Shown here: positions 1-8,173 of the stretch, one piece after another
Position numbering within the stretch: position 1 is the stretch's first letter
How the letters are laid out: each line of letters opens with the position of its first letter
Source: an uncultured Ruminococcus sp.
Lineage (GTDB): Bacteria; Bacillota; Clostridia; Oscillospirales; Ruminococcaceae
NCBI GenBank assembly: GCA_944386525.1
Contig: CALXBL010000007.1
Location: 1 to 42,395 of the forward strand
DNA length: 42,395 nt
Direction: 5' to 3'
Made by a program: the position numbers and the translations under genes
The notes under the pieces: generated by a model
What the model saw: the letters and a program-made list of their open reading frames with translations, nothing else
Database searches by the model: none
Told to the model about the DNA's origin: nothing

Positions 1-12
1 CATTTGGATAGC

Positions 13-38
13 AAAAAAGCCCGATAAATCGGGCTTTT
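13..38 (-). terminator. Rho-independent terminator of tRNA-Thr
   Basis: Perfect 7-bp stem (AGCCCGA / TCGGGCT) with a TAAA loop, flanked by A and T runs that lengthen the stem. Read on the minus strand it lies directly downstream of the tRNA and ends in a T run, so it should end the tRNA transcript. Its symmetry could let it work in both directions. Confidence 0.8.
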
Positions 39-69
39 CGTGCTGGTGATCTAAATTGGTTCACCTAAA

Positions 70-144
70 TGGAGCTGGTGACGGGATTTGAACCTGCGAC
101 CTGCTCATTACGAATGAGCTGCACTACCACTGTGCTACACCAGC
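70..144 (-). tRNA. tRNA-Thr (anticodon CGT)
   Basis: The minus strand folds as a full tRNA. The acceptor stem is GCTGGTG / CACCAGC. The anticodon stem is GCTCA / TGAGC with loop TTCGTAA, giving anticodon CGT, which reads ACG (Thr). The T arm carries GGTTCAAATCC. The 3' CCA appears to be encoded (complement of 70-72). A consensus promoter lies upstream and a terminator downstream, so this is a single-gene unit. Confidence 0.93.
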
Positions 145-160
145 ATATTAAACTTTATAT

Positions 161-189
161 ATTATATCACACCCAGATGCTTTTGTCAA
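161..189 (-). promoter_or_regulatory. Sigma-A promoter of tRNA-Thr
   Basis: On the minus strand: TTGACA (184-189), a 17-bp spacer, then TATAAT (161-166). Both hexamers match consensus exactly. The expected start lies about 10 bp before the mature tRNA 5' end at 144. Confidence 0.88.
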
Positions 190-343
190 GGCGATTTTCC
201 AGTACATAGTTTTCACATTTTGCGCTCCACTTTATTTTCAGACAGTTTTCCAATCACATTTCGGCGTTTTGACAGGAATTTAACTAAAATCAGGCGTTCT
301 CTGGATTTTTCTACAAAAAAACTTAGAAATTCTAAAAATGTTA

Positions 344-372
344 TTGAATTCTATTGCGGAGTATGGTATAAT
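344..372 (+). promoter_or_regulatory. Promoter of the pseudo-signal-peptidase gene
   Basis: TTGAAT (344-349), 17-bp spacer, TATAAT (367-372), preceded by TG in the extended -10 position. It lies about 40 bp before the start codon at 411. The rest of 190-343 shows no gene. Confidence 0.78.
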
Positions 373-410
373 AAGTTTAACTAATTATTCAGTCTAAAGG
401 AAGGTTTATC

Positions 411-1718
411 ATGAAAAAGAAAAATAAAGCCGTCTCCGCTATTGGAGTGATAGTTTCAATCATACTTATTCTCGTTGTTGCTGCAACTCTGTTTACTACT
501 ATACTTTTCTCTAAGCAGGATACACCAAAACTCTTTGGTTATTATATGTATCTCCAGAAAAGTTCTGCTATGGAAGTTACCGACTCATCTGATACAACAG
601 CTTCTATCCATGCAAATACTGTTGTCTTTGCAAAGGAATATAACGGTACCGATCCTCTGTCGGTAAACAATGCCATTCTCTGTGTGCTGGCACCGGACGA
701 TTCCTCTCCGATCGAGGATAAGGATTCAAACGGCTACGCTATCCGCCGTATCCTACGCATCGAACCAAATGAGGAAACCGGTGAGCTCCTCTACTACCCC
801 ACCACAATGCAGGCTGACCGCATCGGCACTGAACCCGCTATAACAAGCAGCTCTATTCTCGGTATTTGTGAATTTGAACACGCAGGTCTTTATTCATATG
901 TAACCTTTGTCCAGACACTGCCTGGCATACTGCTTTTGTTGGCACTCCCATGCATTCTGCTTATTGCTATGCTCATCGCCAAAATCATACGCAACAGAAA
1001 CCGCAGACTTGATGAAAATGCTTACGTTTTCGAAGAAAGCTATGACGAAGTTCCCGGCGAGGACGTTTACGACGAGGACTACGCTGAGGAAGAAGAAGTC
1101 GAAACCGAGGAATACAATTATGAGGAATCATATCAAAACGAACAGACTCCTCTCTATGATTCCGATATGAACAATACAAGCACTCTTGACCGCAAGCGTG
1201 TTTCCATAGCTCAGAATTTCACCCCCAAGGCTGTAAATCCCAACTCGCCTTACCAAAAGGCTCGTACAATGCAGTTCAAGGCTCAGAAGGACGTTCCGAT
1301 ACTCGGCTCTGCACCATACGAACAGCCTCAGTCGGCTGAACAGTCCGGTTATGTTGGTAAGTATTCTGCCGACGCTCCTGTTATCCATTCAGCTTCTGAA
1401 GCTCCATCACTCTATGAAAGCGAAAACGTTTACAGTCAACAGTCCGTATACAAGGGTGCTCATGAGGCTGATGGCACTTCCGGCGGCAGAGTTTTCCGCA
1501 GCTCTACTTCTACTTTCAAAAAGCCGAATATTGACGATATACTGAACGGTGACCCAGTAGCAAGAGTTTCCTCAGCTGCTCATGAAGCTCCACAGGAACC
1601 TGCTCCTGCGCCTGCTCCAAAGAAGGAATATTTCTCTAAAAGCTCCAGGAGCAAGGCTGACAGCGCTTCTGTCGATGATCTACTGGATATGATCGCTAAC
1701 CAGAAAAAGAAACTCTGA
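411..1718 (+). CDS. Membrane protein, catalytically degenerate S26B (SipW-like) signal peptidase homologue with long acidic tail
   Basis: 435 aa, start ATG with AAGGAAGG upstream. TM1 is at about residues 8-33 and TM2 at about 168-193. The part between them follows the order of S26B signal peptidases: the segment at S51-S52-A53-M54-E55 aligns with the SGSMEP box, residues 111-117 align with the THRVVEI strand, and a C-terminal LQTPLG-like entry into TM2 is present. In active S26B enzymes the residue before Met is the nucleophile Ser and the second residue of THR is His; here they are Ala53 and Arg112, so peptidase activity is unlikely. Residues 200-435 form a Glu/Asp-rich then Ala/Pro-rich, probably disordered tail with two similar patches (IDDIL near 372 and VDDLL near 423). 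It is a single-gene unit between a promoter and a terminator. The family call rests on motif order and is my inference; the role is unknown. Confidence 0.75.
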   Translation: MKKKNKAVSAIGVIVSIILILVVAATLFTTILFSKQDTPKLFGYYMYLQKSSAMEVTDSSDTTASIHANTVVFAKEYNGTDPLSVNNAILCVLAPDDSSPIEDKDSNGYAIRRILRIEPNEETGELLYYPTTMQADRIGTEPAITSSSILGICEFEHAGLYSYVTFVQTLPGILLLLALPCILLIAMLIAKIIRNRNRRLDENAYVFEESYDEVPGEDVYDEDYAEEEEVETEEYNYEESYQNEQTPLYDSDMNNTSTLDRKRVSIAQNFTPKAVNPNSPYQKARTMQFKAQKDVPILGSAPYEQPQSAEQSGYVGKYSADAPVIHSASEAPSLYESENVYSQQSVYKGAHEADGTSGGRVFRSSTSTFKKPNIDDILNGDPVARVSSAAHEAPQEPAPAPAPKKEYFSKSSRSKADSASVDDLLDMIANQKKKL

Positions 1719-1745
1719 TCTTTCAAATGAATATTTAAACCAAAC

Positions 1746-1775
1746 GGACTGCCTTATTACAGGCAGTCCTTTTTT
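1746..1775 (+). terminator. Terminator after the pseudo-signal-peptidase gene
   Basis: Perfect 8-bp stem GGACTGCC / GGCAGTCC, 8-nt loop, then six T. Confidence 0.88.
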
Positions 1776-1785
1776 CGCACATAAT

Positions 1786-1823
1786 AAAAGAGCCGCCTTA
1801 GCATAAGCAAGCTATGACGGCTC
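1786..1823 (-). terminator. Terminator of the cytidylate-kinase-like gene
   Basis: On the minus strand, GAGCCG and CGGCTC pair at the base, with an inner AGC/GCT pairing and an internal mismatch, followed by TTTTATTAT. It lies just after the stop codon at 1836. Confidence 0.65.
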
Positions 1824-1835
1824 AGTACAACAATA

Positions 1836-2447
1836 TCATCCAACAATTCTATTAACAGCGTTGACTATAAGCTCCGCACACAAATCTATACCAAGTGAAT
1901 TGCTCTTCAGACAAAGATCGTAATTCGACTTGTCATACCAGTTTCCACCTGTATTGATACTGTAGAATGTCTCACGCCTCTTATCAGACTTTCTCAGCAT
2001 AGCCTCAGCACGTCTTGGCTCTATTCCATAGCACTCAACGGCACGCTTTGCTCTCGCATCGGTATCAGCGTAGATGAACGTACTGAACATTCTGTCGAGA
2101 TCACGGAGAATAAAGCTTGCACAGCGTCCGACTATAACGCAGTCACTCTTTTCAGCAAGTTCCCTGATAATATTCGTCTCCACGATATACACCTTGTCGG
2201 AGAGAGGCAGATTATCTTCTATTGAACGTGTTGGATTGGATGACAGCATAAGTGTATACAGAAAACTCTTGGGTGCTGCCTCCTCAGCGCTTGCCAGATA
2301 GTCCACAGATACGCCGCAGCGTTCAGACGCCATCTCCAGTATCTCTCTGTTATAGAACGGGATACCTAACGCTTCGGCTACCTTCTGTCCTACTTCACGT
2401 CCTCCGCTTGCATATTCTCTTTCGATTGTAATGATACGATTACTCAT
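1836..2447 (-). CDS. Cytidylate kinase-like family protein
   Basis: 203 aa from the chosen ATG at 2447, which has AAAGGAG about 10 nt upstream; an in-frame ATG ten codons earlier has no ribosome site. The N-terminus reads IITIEREYASGGREVG, the modified P-loop typical of the cytidylate-kinase-like family of Clostridia (Cytidylate_kin2 type), followed by a NMP-kinase-like fold with VIVGRCA and an Arg-rich lid around RRAEAMLRKSDKRRE. The family is related to CMP kinase, but the substrate of this branch is not settled, and genuine Cmk is a different subgroup. It is transcribed alone on the minus strand between its own terminator and an upstream AT-rich region. Confidence 0.85.
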   Translation of the reverse strand: MSNRIITIEREYASGGREVGQKVAEALGIPFYNREILEMASERCGVSVDYLASAEEAAPKSFLYTLMLSSNPTRSIEDNLPLSDKVYIVETNIIRELAEKSDCVIVGRCASFILRDLDRMFSTFIYADTDARAKRAVECYGIEPRRAEAMLRKSDKRRETFYSINTGGNWYDKSNYDLCLKSNSLGIDLCAELIVNAVNRIVG

Positions 2448-2492
2448 ACTTTTAATGCTCCTTTCGTATTGTGACAATTATCAATTTATTCC

Positions 2493-2521
2493 ATTATAGC
2501 ATATTTAGACTAAAAAATCAC
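2493..2521 (-). promoter_or_regulatory. Possible promoter of the cytidylate-kinase-like gene
   Basis: On the minus strand a perfect TATAAT (2493-2498) stands about 45 bp before the start codon. The -35 at the right distance, GTGATT (2516-2521), is poor. The rest of 2522-2643 shows no gene. Confidence 0.5.
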
Positions 2522-2643
2522 TAAAAAACTCAAAATTTTTATTATGATAGCTGATTTTCAGCGTTTTTAACAATAAAAAGACCACTCGATTATGCACCTT
2601 GTCAAGATAACCTTCAATCAGCTTTGTTTTATTGCTTATAAGT

Positions 2644-4779
2644 CTACTCTGCACCACGCATAATTGCATTCACGATGGATGGATAATACCATGTGCATTC
2701 ATTGCGGTTAAGGAGTCCAAAGCCATTATCTCCGTCGGCATTTACTGCACCGTTGTCCCATACAAAGCACTTGATGCCAAAGCTCTTGGCACTCTTTATA
2801 TAGTACTCGTAGTATGCCGCACGGTCGGAAGTGTTCTCGCCCTTATTTACCGCACCAAACTCATCAATAATGACGGGTACGCCCTTGCTTATAAATGTAT
2901 CGGAAAGATACTTGAAATTCTTGTCAAGCTCAGCCTTATCAGCCTCACTGCCCCATGTTGAACGTGAGCTGTCTGTTCCGCAAAAATCCCACGGCGCATA
3001 GCTGTGGATAGACACAACGATATGGTCGTCGTCAGGAACTTTCACTGCGCTTACTGCCGCCTCGGTAATGGACTGGGCGTGTGAGGAGATTACAAGGGTA
3101 CGGTCAGCATTGAGCCCTCCTGTGCTGCGGACTGTTTCCACAAACTTTGCATAGAGCTGGTTGATAACGTCTCTCTCCTCAGGAGTGCCTCCGCTCCACT
3201 CAGTAGCAGAACCTATAACTCTCGGCTCGTTCATGCCCTCGAATATCAGGTGATGGTCATAGTCTGCAAACTCTGCGGAGAGCTGCTCCCAGATACGGAC
3301 AAGTATCTTTTCTGTAGTCGCCTGCTTATCGTATGTTGGAACAAGCCAGTATGCGTCGTCGTGGTGTACATTCAGAATTACATACATACCATTATTATAC
3401 GCATAATCCACAACCTCCCTGACTCTTGCAAGCCAGTCCGCTTCAATAGTTCCATCGTCGGAGATGTGCTCTGCCCAGGTGACAGGTACTCGAACTGCGT
3501 TGAAGCCTGCTGCCTGAACGGTATCTATCATTTCCTGCGTTGTCTTGGGATTGCCCCAGCCTGTTTCAGTATCGGAACCATAAGTATCGTGGCTGTCGAG
3601 GGTATTGCCTAAATTCCAGCCGACCTTTATATCAGCTACTATCTCTGCTGAGGTCATGGAATTTACTTCCTCAGAGGAGGCTGTTGTACCTGCGCTGCCA
3701 GTAAGCTCTGCTGTATCCTCCACTACATTTTCGTGTGCAACCTCGCCGTTTGGATTGCTGCTGCGGACTGTTACACGGTCGATAGTGACTGAGCTCTGCT
3801 CACTCCACCAGAATCCAAGCATTACCTGTCCGCCGGAGTATACATCTTCCTTTACATTGTCGGGAACTATCCATGTAAGCGACAAGCTGGATGCGTCGGT
3901 TATGACTGCAACATTGCCGCTTTGATACCAGTTTTCGTCAGTTGCAGCTTTGCTGCCCTCATCAAGTGAGATGCCAAACGCACCTGTGAACTTTCCAAGA
4001 GAACCGCCGGCTGAAATATCAAACGTTACTGTCTGGATAGTATCTCCCTCAACAAGCAGCGGTTGGAGGTCGATGTGGCCAGTTTTGGAGTCCTCTTCTG
4101 CATAGCTGAGCGTAATTGCCGGCTCAATGCTTGTGATTGCGTCCACCGGAACTTCTGCGGTACGTGTGTAGTTACAAATGATACTGCTAAGGCGTACCTG
4201 CTGAACCTCGCTCCACCAGTAGCCTATCAGCACCTCGCCTGTGGGGTCGATATACTCTGCCACATCAGCAGGAACGTTCCATGTTATCTCTGCGTATGCA
4301 CCGTTTACAGAATACTCAAAATCCTCAGACTGATACCAGCCCTCGTCAGTTGCAGCCTTGCAGTCGCTCGTTACTGATATTCCGCAGCCGCCCTTGTAGC
4401 TTACCATATTGGAATCGCCGTCGGCTGAATAGAATATGAATGTAAATGAGTGGACTGTGTCGCCCTCCTCTATCATATCAGAAAGCTTTGCCTTGTAGGT
4501 ATTTTCGCCGTCACGGTCAAGTATGGCATCTATCCCGGATATTTCAGCACCCAGTGTGGAGCTTACAGTCTCAACAGGACTTACGTGTTCTGTAATCTCC
4601 TCGGTAGGAGCTTCAGTTGTAGCTTCTGTAGTTGCAGCGTCAGTTACTGTCTCCTTTGTTGCTGCGGTAGTTTCAGCAGACGAACTGCCGCTTTCATTTT
4701 CATTTGAACAGCCGGAAAAAGCTGTACACAGGCTCATTGCCGCTACAAGAACAGCAATACCTCTTTTCCATTTCATCAT
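2644..4779 (-). CDS. Lipoprotein glycoside hydrolase family 5 (cellulase/endoglucanase) with two tandem binding-type modules
   Basis: 711 aa from ATG 4779, which has AAGGGAG upstream; an in-frame ATG 12 codons earlier lacks one. A lipoprotein signal ends in AFSGC with Cys24 as the lipidation site, followed by a Ser/Thr/Glu linker (25-68). Two homologous beta-rich modules follow (about 73-205 and 215-345). Each carries ATDE-WYQS and a G-WWSE motif about 137 residues apart, which suggests carbohydrate binding. The GH5 barrel occupies about 370-711, starting KVGWNLGNTLDSH, with acid/base Glu518 in EGMNEP and nucleophile Glu640 in IIDEFGA. The sequence resembles subfamily GH5_4, whose members cleave beta-1,4-glucans such as cellulose, xyloglucan or mixed-linkage glucan; the exact substrate cannot be read here. 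There is no dockerin, so the enzyme should sit on the cell membrane, not in a cellulosome. Confidence 0.92.
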   Translation of the reverse strand: MMKWKRGIAVLVAAMSLCTAFSGCSNENESGSSSAETTAATKETVTDAATTEATTEAPTEEITEHVSPVETVSSTLGAEISGIDAILDRDGENTYKAKLSDMIEEGDTVHSFTFIFYSADGDSNMVSYKGGCGISVTSDCKAATDEGWYQSEDFEYSVNGAYAEITWNVPADVAEYIDPTGEVLIGYWWSEVQQVRLSSIICNYTRTAEVPVDAITSIEPAITLSYAEEDSKTGHIDLQPLLVEGDTIQTVTFDISAGGSLGKFTGAFGISLDEGSKAATDENWYQSGNVAVITDASSLSLTWIVPDNVKEDVYSGGQVMLGFWWSEQSSVTIDRVTVRSSNPNGEVAHENVVEDTAELTGSAGTTASSEEVNSMTSAEIVADIKVGWNLGNTLDSHDTYGSDTETGWGNPKTTQEMIDTVQAAGFNAVRVPVTWAEHISDDGTIEADWLARVREVVDYAYNNGMYVILNVHHDDAYWLVPTYDKQATTEKILVRIWEQLSAEFADYDHHLIFEGMNEPRVIGSATEWSGGTPEERDVINQLYAKFVETVRSTGGLNADRTLVISSHAQSITEAAVSAVKVPDDDHIVVSIHSYAPWDFCGTDSSRSTWGSEADKAELDKNFKYLSDTFISKGVPVIIDEFGAVNKGENTSDRAAYYEYYIKSAKSFGIKCFVWDNGAVNADGDNGFGLLNRNECTWYYPSIVNAIMRGAE

Positions 4780-4818
4780 TTTTCTTCTCCCTTGTCTCAT
4801 TCTTTCTTCTATCATAAG

Positions 4819-4849
4819 AACAGGCTGTCCTGCAATAGAACAGCCTGTT
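4819..4849 (-). terminator. Hairpin between the sugar transferase and GH5 genes
   Basis: Perfect 10-bp inverted repeat AACAGGCTGT / ACAGCCTGTT with an 11-nt loop. It lies after the stop of the transferase gene and 40 bp before the GH5 start. The T run after it on the minus strand is weak, so termination may be partial. I saw no good separate promoter for GH5. Confidence 0.6.
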
Positions 4850-4872
4850 TCATTACGCAGTTTTATAAACTT

Positions 4873-5682
4873 TTATCGTGCACCTTTTCTGCGTAAAACA
4901 CCAATGGCAGTCTTGAATACCAGCTTGATATCTACCCACATACTGCGTTCCTTTATGTATTTAAGATCACTCTCGACCCATTCGTCAAAGGGCATATCGC
5001 TTCTGCCGTTGCACTGACAGTAGCACGACAAGCCGCCCTTTACAAGCAATCTCTGCATCTGATAAGGTGTATAGAGATTCACCTCTCTCGGAAGCGGCGG
5101 TCTTGGACCGATTATGGACATATCTCCCTTAAGCACATTCCAGAGCTGCGGCAGCTCGTCGATAGATGTTCTTCTTATAAAGTGTCCTATCTTTGTGATT
5201 CTCGGGTCATCCTCCATTTTGAACGCAAGTCCGTCTGTCTGGTTTCCTTTCTGCACCTCACGGAATTTATCCTCGGCGTCAACGCACATAGACCGAAACT
5301 TATACATCTTAAACGCTCTTCCGTCCTTCGTAAGACGTTTCTGCACGAATATGGGATTACCTTTATCCTCACGGTATATCATAAGCGCCACAACGCCCAT
5401 CGGAATTGCAAGCACTATCAACGCTCCAAGGGAGCATACAATATCAAAGGCTCTCTTAGCCGCAAGATAAATGCGTCCGCCATTGGGAGTTACTCTGCTA
5501 TACTCCAGCGAACCGCTTATATTGCCGCTGAGTTCATTCAAAGCGCAAGTGTCAAAGTCAATGACAGGGTATTCCGTCACACCGCCTGCCTGCTCGCTTT
5601 CACATTCTGCAGTCTGGCAGTCAGGAGATATATGATTCAGAACAATGCTGTCTTCCTTCACAGCCATATCACTGCTGCTCAT
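4873..5682 (-). CDS. Polyprenyl-phosphate sugar-1-phosphate transferase (bacterial sugar transferase family), copy 1
   Basis: 269 aa, ATG with GAGGAGG upstream. Residues from about 78 on are a standard bacterial sugar transferase: a single hydrophobic hairpin after KRAFDI, then the conserved FVQKRLTKDGR, FKMYKFRSM, IRRTSIDELPQLWNVL and MSIIGPRPPLP blocks. These membrane enzymes load the first sugar phosphate onto undecaprenyl phosphate for exopolysaccharide or glycoprotein synthesis. A cytosolic N-terminal region of about 75 aa includes YPVIDFD and is shared with the paralogue at 36873-37676. No other glycan genes are beside it, so the sugar is unknown. Confidence 0.92.
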   Translation of the reverse strand: MSSSDMAVKEDSIVLNHISPDCQTAECESEQAGGVTEYPVIDFDTCALNELSGNISGSLEYSRVTPNGGRIYLAAKRAFDIVCSLGALIVLAIPMGVVALMIYREDKGNPIFVQKRLTKDGRAFKMYKFRSMCVDAEDKFREVQKGNQTDGLAFKMEDDPRITKIGHFIRRTSIDELPQLWNVLKGDMSIIGPRPPLPREVNLYTPYQMQRLLVKGGLSCYCQCNGRSDMPFDEWVESDLKYIKERSMWVDIKLVFKTAIGVLRRKGAR

Positions 5683-5760
5683 TTTTCCTCCTCCTTCTTT
5701 GTGAAAAATTAAAATTCCCCCTCATATAGCGGCACGACTTATGCTCATCTATATATACAT

Positions 5761-5789
5761 ATTATATCACATTTATAAACAAAATGGAA
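5761..5789 (-). promoter_or_regulatory. Possible promoter of sugar transferase copy 1
   Basis: TATAAT on the minus strand (5761-5766) about 80 bp upstream of the gene. The -35 at 17 bp (TTCCAT) is weak. Between here and 5922 I see only AT-rich sequence. Confidence 0.45.
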
Positions 5790-5922
5790 GAGAATTTTCT
5801 TCGGCAACATTACGAATATCTCGCAGTTTTTCAAGGCGTTTTTCACGATTTTCTACAATTTAATGTAATATTTTTCCATATTATGACAATTATATCACGC
5901 CGAGTCAAACTGTCTATTTTCA

Positions 5923-5951
5923 TTGACAACAACAAAAAATTATGCTAAAAT
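5923..5951 (+). promoter_or_regulatory. Promoter of the proBA operon
   Basis: TTGACA (5923-5928), 17-bp spacer, TAAAAT (5946-5951), with TG in the extended -10 position. It stands 35 bp before the first gene at 5986. Confidence 0.85.
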
Positions 5952-5985
5952 AAAGTAAATATATATTTTGAAGGAGTCTTATATC

Positions 5986-6393
5986 ATGGACGCTACTACA
6001 TTTCCGATCTCACTTACATGGCACATGATCTTTTCTGTGCTTGCCTGTGTATTCTTCCTGGTGCAGTATGTGCGCACCAAGAAATCCTACCAGCTGCTGC
6101 TGGCTATTGGGATACCTGCATCTCTGTGCATCTATATCCAGCCCGAAAACAGCTCTCTCTTCTACGCTGTAGGCACTTTTGAGGCTGTTTTGCTAATAGG
6201 TGCTGTGGTTTTCGCCTTTATCGAACGCTCCCACCGGAAACAGGAAATCGCCGACACCCAGCCGCTGCCAGAAGAAGCAACTGCTGCCGACGAGCCAAAG
6301 ACTAAGGATACACCACCCTCTGAGGATGCACAATCTGAGGTTACACAATCTGAGGATTCGCCTACTGAGGTTAATAATGAGGAAACAAAATGA
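5986..6393 (+). CDS. Small membrane protein of unknown function
   Basis: 135 aa from ATG 5986 with AAGGAG 10 nt upstream (an earlier in-frame start overlaps that ribosome site). Three hydrophobic segments lie at about 10-28, 36-52 and 60-80, followed by a charged Glu/Pro/Thr-rich tail that repeats SED and QSE blocks. The stop overlaps the start of the next gene (ATGA at 6390-6393), so the two are probably translationally coupled. No family recognised. Its place at the head of a proline-synthesis operon gives no clear function. Confidence 0.82.
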   Translation: MDATTFPISLTWHMIFSVLACVFFLVQYVRTKKSYQLLLAIGIPASLCIYIQPENSSLFYAVGTFEAVLLIGAVVFAFIERSHRKQEIADTQPLPEEATAADEPKTKDTPPSEDAQSEVTQSEDSPTEVNNEETK

Positions 6394-7343
6394 ATATAGT
6401 TATCACCGAATGGCAGGCTATCAGCCATAACGGCGACCTTTCACCCGATATCTTCAGCGAATTCGGAGATGTAACTGCCTACCCTGCCACTCCCGACGAC
6501 AAGCTCATCGAAAACATAAAAGATGCTGATATCATCCTCTGCAACAAGGTGCTTATCACCGAGGAGGTAATTAAGTCCTGCCCTAAGCTTAAATATATAG
6601 GCGTGTTGGCTACAGGCTACAACAACATCGATACCGAGGCCGCAAAAGTCCGTGGGATACCTGTTTGCAATGCGGGAACATACTCCACCGATGCTGTGGC
6701 TCAGTATGTTTTTGCCCAGATACTCTACCACTACAACAAAATACACGTCTACAACAAGGACGTTCGTGACGGCGGCTGGATAAAGTCACCTATATTCTCT
6801 TACTTTCCATATCCCACCTACGAACTGAAGGGCAAAATTCTTGCTATTATCGGTTTTGGAAGCATAGGCAGACAAGTAGCAAAAATAGGCGATGCCTTCG
6901 GTATGAAAATCATAGTAAACACAAGAACAAAGCCATCAGACTGCCCATATGAGCTCGTCAGTCTTGAGGACGCCTTTTCACGTGCTGATGTGCTTACCAT
7001 CCACTCGCCACTCACCCCGGCTACAAAAAGCATGGTATCACGGGAGAAACTGGCTCTTATGAAGAAAAATGCTCTCATAATCAACTCTGCAAGAGGTCCT
7101 GTCATAGACGAACAGGCTCTCGCCGACGCTCTCAATGAAGGCAGAATTGCTGCGGCTGGTCTCGACGTGCTTGAACATGAGCCTATGCGGCCCGATACCC
7201 CCCTGCGTGACATTCCAAAATGCACTATAACGCCCCATATCGCCTGGGCACCCCTTGAAACAAGAGAAAGACTTCTAACGATCGCTCGTGACAACCTGAG
7301 GGCATATTTTAGCGGCGATCCGCAAAATGTCGTAAATCCATAA
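6390..7343 (+). CDS. D-2-hydroxyacid dehydrogenase (NAD-dependent, glycerate/hydroxypyruvate type)
   Basis: 317 aa, the usual length. The Rossmann motif is GFGSIGRQVA in the middle of the protein. The catalytic set is present: Arg in INSARGPVIDE, Glu in LEHEP and His in TPHIAWA. These enzymes interconvert 2-oxoacids and D-2-hydroxyacids. The closest match by eye is the glycerate dehydrogenase/hydroxypyruvate reductase branch, but the substrate is not proven. It overlaps the gene before it by 4 bp and is 24 bp ahead of proB, so it belongs to the same operon. Confidence 0.92.
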   Translation: MNIVITEWQAISHNGDLSPDIFSEFGDVTAYPATPDDKLIENIKDADIILCNKVLITEEVIKSCPKLKYIGVLATGYNNIDTEAAKVRGIPVCNAGTYSTDAVAQYVFAQILYHYNKIHVYNKDVRDGGWIKSPIFSYFPYPTYELKGKILAIIGFGSIGRQVAKIGDAFGMKIIVNTRTKPSDCPYELVSLEDAFSRADVLTIHSPLTPATKSMVSREKLALMKKNALIINSARGPVIDEQALADALNEGRIAAAGLDVLEHEPMRPDTPLRDIPKCTITPHIAWAPLETRERLLTIARDNLRAYFSGDPQNVVNP

Positions 7344-7367
7344 AGACATAAAGAGAGGAACGGAGCT

Positions 7368-8159
7368 ATGCTTGATATTGCTTCAAAAAAAAGGATAGTA
7401 CTGAAATTGGGTACTTCCACACTCACACATAAAACAGGAAAACTCAATATTAGAAAAATGAAAAAATTAGTAGAGGTGCTGGCTGATCTCCACAATTCCG
7501 GCAAGGAAATAATACTCGTATCTTCTGGTGCTGTGGGCATGGGTATCGGTAAGCTGAACCTTACTGCACGACCCGAAGACACTCCTACCAAACAGGCTGT
7601 TGCTGCTGTGGGACAGTGTGAATTGATGCACATATATGACGATATGTTCGGTAAATACAGCGTGACCGTCGCTCAGCTGCTGCTTACAAAACACATACTT
7701 ACATCAGGTCTCCACAACGTTCAAAATACCCTGAAAAGACTGCTGGAGATGAATGTTATCCCTGTCGTAAATGAAAATGATACCGTTGCCATCGACGAAC
7801 TGGAACTGAAGATCGGTGAGAACGACTCCCTTGCAGCTATGGTTGCGACTATTGCCGATGCCGAGCTGCTTATTATCATTTCGGATATAGATGGTCTCTA
7901 CTCTGCAGATCCACACAACCACCCAGACGCAAAGGTCATTCCAGTTGTACAGGAAATCGACGGCTATATCAAAGAAATCGCCGGAGGCGCAGGTACTTCA
8001 CTTGGTACAGGCGGTATGGCTACAAAGATTAATGCAGCTAAGATCGCTACTGAGGCTGGCATTGATATGGTCATTATGAACGGCAGTACACCGGAAAAAC
8101 TCTACGACCTTTTTGACAACAAGGAAGTGGGCACCGTTTTTCTTGCAAAGCACAATTAA
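7368..8159 (+). CDS. proB: Glutamate 5-kinase
   Basis: 263 aa. Catalyses ATP-dependent phosphorylation of glutamate to gamma-glutamyl phosphate, the first step of proline synthesis, in the cytosol. Amino-acid-kinase fold: N-terminal RIVLKLGTSTLT, VSSGAVGMG, a VVNENDTVA block, and SDIDGLYSADP. It ends after the kinase domain and lacks the C-terminal PUA domain of E. coli ProB (367 aa), which is common in shorter forms. proA follows after 14 bp. Confidence 0.96.
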   Translation: MLDIASKKRIVLKLGTSTLTHKTGKLNIRKMKKLVEVLADLHNSGKEIILVSSGAVGMGIGKLNLTARPEDTPTKQAVAAVGQCELMHIYDDMFGKYSVTVAQLLLTKHILTSGLHNVQNTLKRLLEMNVIPVVNENDTVAIDELELKIGENDSLAAMVATIADAELLIIISDIDGLYSADPHNHPDAKVIPVVQEIDGYIKEIAGGAGTSLGTGGMATKINAAKIATEAGIDMVIMNGSTPEKLYDLFDNKEVGTVFLAKHN

Positions 8160-8173
8160 AGGAGGACTTACAT

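Noticed and set aside
42..83. GCTGGTGA repeated at about 42-49 and 74-81, beside the tRNA
   Set aside because: Could be an attachment-site duplication, but the repeat is only 8 bp and no integrase gene is near. I treat it as chance.
2632..4707. Long plus-strand reading frames inside the GH5 gene
   Set aside because: They are antisense to a clear GH5 gene, lack ribosome sites and resemble no family.
6818..7633. 271-codon minus-strand frame across the dehydrogenase and proB
   Set aside because: It spans two clear genes on the opposite strand and has no recognisable protein features.
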